Part shown: piece after piece, positions 5,019 to 7,467 of the stretch
How the letters are laid out: each line of letters starts with the position of its first letter
How positions within the stretch are numbered: the first letter of the stretch is position 1
Origin: an uncultured Corynebacterium sp.
GTDB taxonomy: Bacteria; Actinomycetota; Actinomycetes; Mycobacteriales; Mycobacteriaceae
Reading direction: 5' to 3'
Assembly: GCA_945631445.1 (NCBI GenBank)
Contig: CALZCR010000075.1
Location: 1-7,467 of the forward strand
DNA length: 7,467 nt
Position numbers and translations under genes: made by a program
Notes under the pieces: generated by a model
Database searches by the model: none
What the model was told of the DNA's origin: nothing
The model's input: the letters and a program-made list of their open reading frames with translations, nothing else

Positions 5019-6263
5019 ATGAGCACCCGCGCGATCGTCCCCGTCCAGCTTTCCCTGACCGAGGGTGATTTCTACACCCTGTGGGCCCCGACCTGGAAGG
5101 AGCACGGCTCACAGTGGCAGGCGTTTTTGGGTGACGACACCCACGTCCTGCTGTTTCACTCCCCCGCCGAGCTGTTGACTTTCCTCGACTCCGGCGCCGC
5201 GCACGACCTGCGCACCCACCCCGAGTGGGAGGCCTTCGCCGCCCGGGACGCCGACCGCGTGATCCCCGCCGACGAAGACGAATACGACATCGTCGGCGCC
5301 CCCGCCTTGCTCGCGGAGCGCCCCTCCTACCTCAACGTCTCCGAACTGGCCGGCGTCTTCGAGGTCACCAACTCGTTAGCCACCGTCGCCGACGCCGAAG
5401 ACGCGGTCATCTTCTTCGCCTCCCACTCCGTGCTGCGCAACGTCGAACGCGGCTCCGGCCACTTCGCCGGCGACCAGGGCGCCAGCGAGTGGAGCGGCGT
5501 CGGACGCGTGGTGCTGAGCAACTGGAACAAGGTCCTCGCCTCCCTCGACAGCGCCGTGCGCGTCCTGGGCGCCGCCGACTTCGACGCCGACGACGCCCAG
5601 ATCGCCGAGGCGCAGACCCGCATCGACGCCGCCGTCGCCGCGGCCCAGGAAGCCGCCGAGGAGGCGCGCCGGGCCCGGGAGGCCGCGCAGCAGGCCGCCG
5701 ACCCCTACGACAGCTCCCCCTGGGCGGCCGCCGGCATCGACCCGGTCAAGATCTCCATCCAGGGCAAGAGCCTCTACACCTTGCGCACCTATCTCGGCGC
5801 CCGGCCGGTGTTTTTGGGCCGCTACGGGGAGATCTTCACCTTCCCGTCGACCAAGCAGCTGCTGCGCTGGATGCTGGACAATGACGAGCACGACCTCGCG
5901 GGGGTCGCCACCTGGCAGGACCTGGTCACTTCCGCCACCGCCGGCGAGCTGATCGTGTCCGTGCACCGCGACAACTCGTACTCGTTCACGGGCCTGACCG
6001 AGGACATCGAGAAGGGCCCGGAGGCCGTCGACACGGAACAGATGAACCGCGCCTACGAACTCATGGCGGACGCCGCCGACTGGGCCGCCGACGACTCCTT
6101 GAATTCCTACCTGCTGGCCAACCCGCGCTTCCAGGACTACCTGTCCTACATGCTGGGCTCGACCGAGTCCTCCGGGTATGTGCCTTCGCGCCCCTACACC
6201 GACAAGGCGGAGGGGTGGAAGGCGCTGGAGGACATGCTCATCAAGCGTTTCTCCAAGTTCTAG
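5019..6263 (+). CDS. Conserved mycobacterial/corynebacterial protein (Rv3311-like) with two-fold internal duplication
   Basis: A 414-residue soluble, acidic protein with no signal peptide or membrane segment and no enzymatic motif I recognise. By length, strand and place between upp and add it corresponds to M. tuberculosis Rv3311 (about 420 aa, function unknown); this is from memory and not from an alignment. Two halves can be aligned by eye: 7-184 and 241-414, with the same anchors about 230 residues apart. Anchors are YTL 19/253, FLG 36/265, LL 52/281, HDL 62/291, Trp70/Trp299, YxxxG 89/321 and Trp169/Trp400. Between them residues 190-229 form an Ala/Glu/Arg-rich probable coiled coil (EAQTRIDAAVAAAQEAAEEA). 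The start is ATG at 5019, leaderless by promoter position. The stop is six bases from the convergent add-like stop. Some databases label similar proteins primosomal; nothing here supports that. Confidence 0.85.
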   Translation: MSTRAIVPVQLSLTEGDFYTLWAPTWKEHGSQWQAFLGDDTHVLLFHSPAELLTFLDSGAAHDLRTHPEWEAFAARDADRVIPADEDEYDIVGAPALLAERPSYLNVSELAGVFEVTNSLATVADAEDAVIFFASHSVLRNVERGSGHFAGDQGASEWSGVGRVVLSNWNKVLASLDSAVRVLGAADFDADDAQIAEAQTRIDAAVAAAQEAAEEARRAREAAQQAADPYDSSPWAAAGIDPVKISIQGKSLYTLRTYLGARPVFLGRYGEIFTFPSTKQLLRWMLDNDEHDLAGVATWQDLVTSATAGELIVSVHRDNSYSFTGLTEDIEKGPEAVDTEQMNRAYELMADAADWAADDSLNSYLLANPRFQDYLSYMLGSTESSGYVPSRPYTDKAEGWKALEDMLIKRFSKF

Positions 6264-6272
6264 CGCCGGCTA
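6261..6272. repeat. Palindromic junction holding both convergent stop codons
   Basis: TAGC-GCCG-GCTA has the plus-strand TAG as its left end and the minus-strand TAG (read as CTA) as its right end. The intergenic gap is only six bases and the 4-bp stem is too weak for a terminator, so the two convergent transcripts must run into each other or end inside the opposing gene. Confidence 0.4.
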
Positions 6273-7214
6273 CAGCCCGAACTCGACGTCCTCGTTGAAG
6301 TCGCCCGCCAACTCCTCGTAGGCGGGCAGAATGCGGGTCGCCAGAATTTCCTCCCGGCGTTCCTTGCCGCAAAAAGCGCCGTTGACGGCGGTGACGGTGA
6401 CGTCGAAAAGCTCGTCGAAGCCGTAGTCGAAGGTCTCGACCAGCCGCATCAGCTCATCGGTCAGGCTGGTCACCGACCTGTCCCCCACGTTGACGGTGCA
6501 GGCGAACCCCATCTGCTGCAGCAGGGTCAACGGGTGATCGGCCAGATCGTCGACCACGCCCGCCCGCACCTCCTGGGTGGGGCACAGCTCCAAGACCAGG
6601 CCGCGGTCGCGCACCCACGTGGAGACCGCACCGGTGCCGATGCCCTCGAGGGAGACCTGGAAGTCGTCGAAGATCCGCGCGCCGTGGCCCAACCGCACCG
6701 CGCCATGATCCACGGCTTCCCGGATGCGGTCCATGCCTTCCGTCGCACCCGCGTGCACGGTGACGGGCACGTAATTTTTCCGCAACATCCGCAGCGTCTC
6801 CGCATGCGGGGCGAGCGACTCGCCCTCCGGTCCCGCGAGATCGAAGCCCACGACCCGGCCGCCGAGTTTATCCACGCACACCTGCGCCCACTGCGCCACC
6901 GGGTCGACGTCGCGGTCCGCGGTGACGATGATGCGGGCGTCGACGACGATGTGGGCGTCGAAACCGGCGGCCACCGCGTCGAGCACCGCCGCCGCGTCCA
7001 CGTCACCGGCGACGGGGCGGACCCGCAGTTCCGCGTAGACCACGTTGTCGGCGGCGAGCTCTTCCGCCGCCCGGGCCGCGGCGGCGGTGACCTCCGCGAC
7101 CGTGGTGGCCCCGCTCAAGTCGAGGTGGTCGTGCAGCAAGGCCTTGGGCAGTTGGGCCACCGTCTCGCGGTCGACGTGTTTGTGTTCGGGACTGATCTGA
7201 GGGGCATCATGCAT
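6270..7214 (-). CDS. Adenosine deaminase-like protein with degenerate active site
   Basis: A 314-residue member of the adenosine/AMP deaminase amidohydrolase family by fold motifs: LPKALLHDHLD (22-32, His28 and His30), VVYAELRVRP (58-67), GFDLAGPEGE (123-132), VTVHAG (151-156), LGHG (175-178), LELCPT (208-213) and TVN (240-242). Working enzymes convert adenosine to inosine with one zinc ion. Several key residues differ. HAGE is HAGA, so Ala157 replaces the catalytic Glu (mouse E217). NTD is NVG, so Gly244 replaces the zinc-ligand Asp (mouse D295). CPTSN is CPTQE. HLDG is HLDLSG. About 45-55 residues usually found between HLDG and the YAE(L/V)R strand are missing, so it is short for the family (about 340-360). 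The frame is open throughout. ATG at 7214 has no Shine-Dalgarno sequence and is probably leaderless. The position is that of add in M. tuberculosis, but deaminase activity is doubtful, so the symbol is withheld. Confidence 0.85.
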   Translation of the reverse strand: MHDAPQISPEHKHVDRETVAQLPKALLHDHLDLSGATTVAEVTAAAARAAEELAADNVVYAELRVRPVAGDVDAAAVLDAVAAGFDAHIVVDARIIVTADRDVDPVAQWAQVCVDKLGGRVVGFDLAGPEGESLAPHAETLRMLRKNYVPVTVHAGATEGMDRIREAVDHGAVRLGHGARIFDDFQVSLEGIGTGAVSTWVRDRGLVLELCPTQEVRAGVVDDLADHPLTLLQQMGFACTVNVGDRSVTSLTDELMRLVETFDYGFDELFDVTVTAVNGAFCGKERREEILATRILPAYEELAGDFNEDVEFGL

Positions 7215-7220
7215 GGCCCC

Positions 7221-7226
7221 ATCGTA
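7221..7226 (-). promoter_or_regulatory. Candidate -10 element for the adenosine deaminase-like gene
   Basis: The minus strand reads GTTACGATGGGGCC and then ATG. TACGAT is followed by six bases, predicting a start at the A of the ATG. The GGGG is only two bases from the ATG, too near to serve as a ribosome site, so the message is probably leaderless. Confidence 0.45.
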
Positions 7227-7234
7227 ACGGGAAT

Positions 7235-7240
7235 TAAGAT
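7235..7240 (+). promoter_or_regulatory. Candidate -10 element for the exported-protein gene
   Basis: TAAGAT lies nine bases before ATG at 7250, predicting a start one to three bases from the ATG or on it. No Shine-Dalgarno sequence is present. It is eight bases from the opposing -10 at 7221-7226, so the two polymerase footprints must overlap. Confidence 0.45.
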
Positions 7241-7249
7241 GATCTGACT

Positions 7250-7467
7250 ATGCACACCCTCGCCGCCCTCGGCGCCACGTTCCTGCTGGCTGCCGCCCCG
7301 CTTCCCACGCCGGAGCTGACCCCCGCCGCCCGCGAGAGCGCCCCGGTCACCGACCACTGCCCGCACGCCCTGGCCCCCGCGGAACCGGTCAGCGCCTCCG
7401 AGACCCTCGCCCCGGGACAACAAGCGCCCGCACCCCCGCCCGTCGCGGTGGAAGGCAACTGCGGGGT
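7250..7467 (+). CDS. Exported protein, probable D-Ala-D-Ala carboxypeptidase N-terminus, cut by window edge
   Basis: The first 72 residues of a longer protein. Residues 1-17 (MHTLAALGATFLLAAAP) form a short hydrophobic signal segment with a histidine but no Lys or Arg in its n-region, probably cleaved after the Ala run. A Pro/Ala-rich stretch follows with two cysteines (in TDHCPH and GNCGV). The pattern CP..., PVSASETLAPG, Pro-rich and then CGV resembles, from memory, the N-terminus of corynebacterial D-alanyl-D-alanine carboxypeptidases (S11-type penicillin-binding proteins that trim the pentapeptide stem outside the membrane). The catalytic SxxK motif lies off the window, so this is not shown. 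ATG at 7250 is the only reasonable start: an in-frame TAA lies at 7235-7237. It is divergent from the deaminase-like gene. Confidence 0.6.
   Translation, partial: MHTLAALGATFLLAAAPLPTPELTPAARESAPVTDHCPHALAPAEPVSASETLAPGQQAPAPPPVAVEGNCG

Noticed and set aside
4329..5105. A 258-codon open frame on the minus strand
   Set aside because: It is antisense to the NlpC/P60 gene and has no motif; codon bias favours the plus strand.
5376..5966. A 196-codon minus-strand frame opposite the 414-residue gene
   Set aside because: It is a Gly/Val-rich shadow of the coding strand with no ribosome site or domain.

Overview
The window is high-GC DNA that reads as chromosomal sequence of a Corynebacterium or close relative. 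The evidence is the gene content and order, the TANNNT-type -10 elements, the GTG/TTG starts and several leaderless-looking starts. It carries nine protein genes packed with little spacing. I see no tRNA, rRNA, CRISPR array or insertion sequence, and no gap above about 120 bases lacks a gene.

Left part, all on the minus strand and read right to left: upp (uracil phosphoribosyltransferase), an Xre-type regulator, an M20-family amidohydrolase, and lpdA, a single-cysteine flavoprotein disulfide-reductase relative cut by the left edge. Each has its own candidate -10 element, and inverted repeats overlap or adjoin three of the promoters. Middle part, plus strand, divergent from upp: a 90-residue helical protein overlaps (ATGA) an NlpC/P60 peptidoglycan endopeptidase that has no signal peptide. 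It is followed by a 414-residue protein built of two copies of one module around an Ala-rich helical linker. Right part: an adenosine deaminase-like gene on the minus strand, convergent with the 414-residue gene. It is divergent, across only 35 bases, from the start of an exported protein that resembles the N-terminus of a D-Ala-D-Ala carboxypeptidase.

From memory, the order and strands (lpdA, amiA/amiB-type amidohydrolase, upp, a plus-strand protein of about 420 aa, add) match the M. tuberculosis block Rv3303c to Rv3313c. Here deoD and pmmB are absent between the amidohydrolase and upp, where the regulator sits instead. The small helical protein and the NlpC/P60 gene sit where sapM lies in M. 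tuberculosis.

The clearest departures from expectation are four. The adenosine deaminase homologue has lost the catalytic Glu and a zinc-ligand Asp, and lacks most of the cap region. The conserved 414-residue protein is a whole-protein internal duplication. A peptidoglycan hydrolase with an intact triad has no visible export signal but is coupled to a small helical protein, which suggests but does not show a type VII-like route. Finally, four genes appear to have leaderless transcripts, two of them from overlapping back-to-back promoters.
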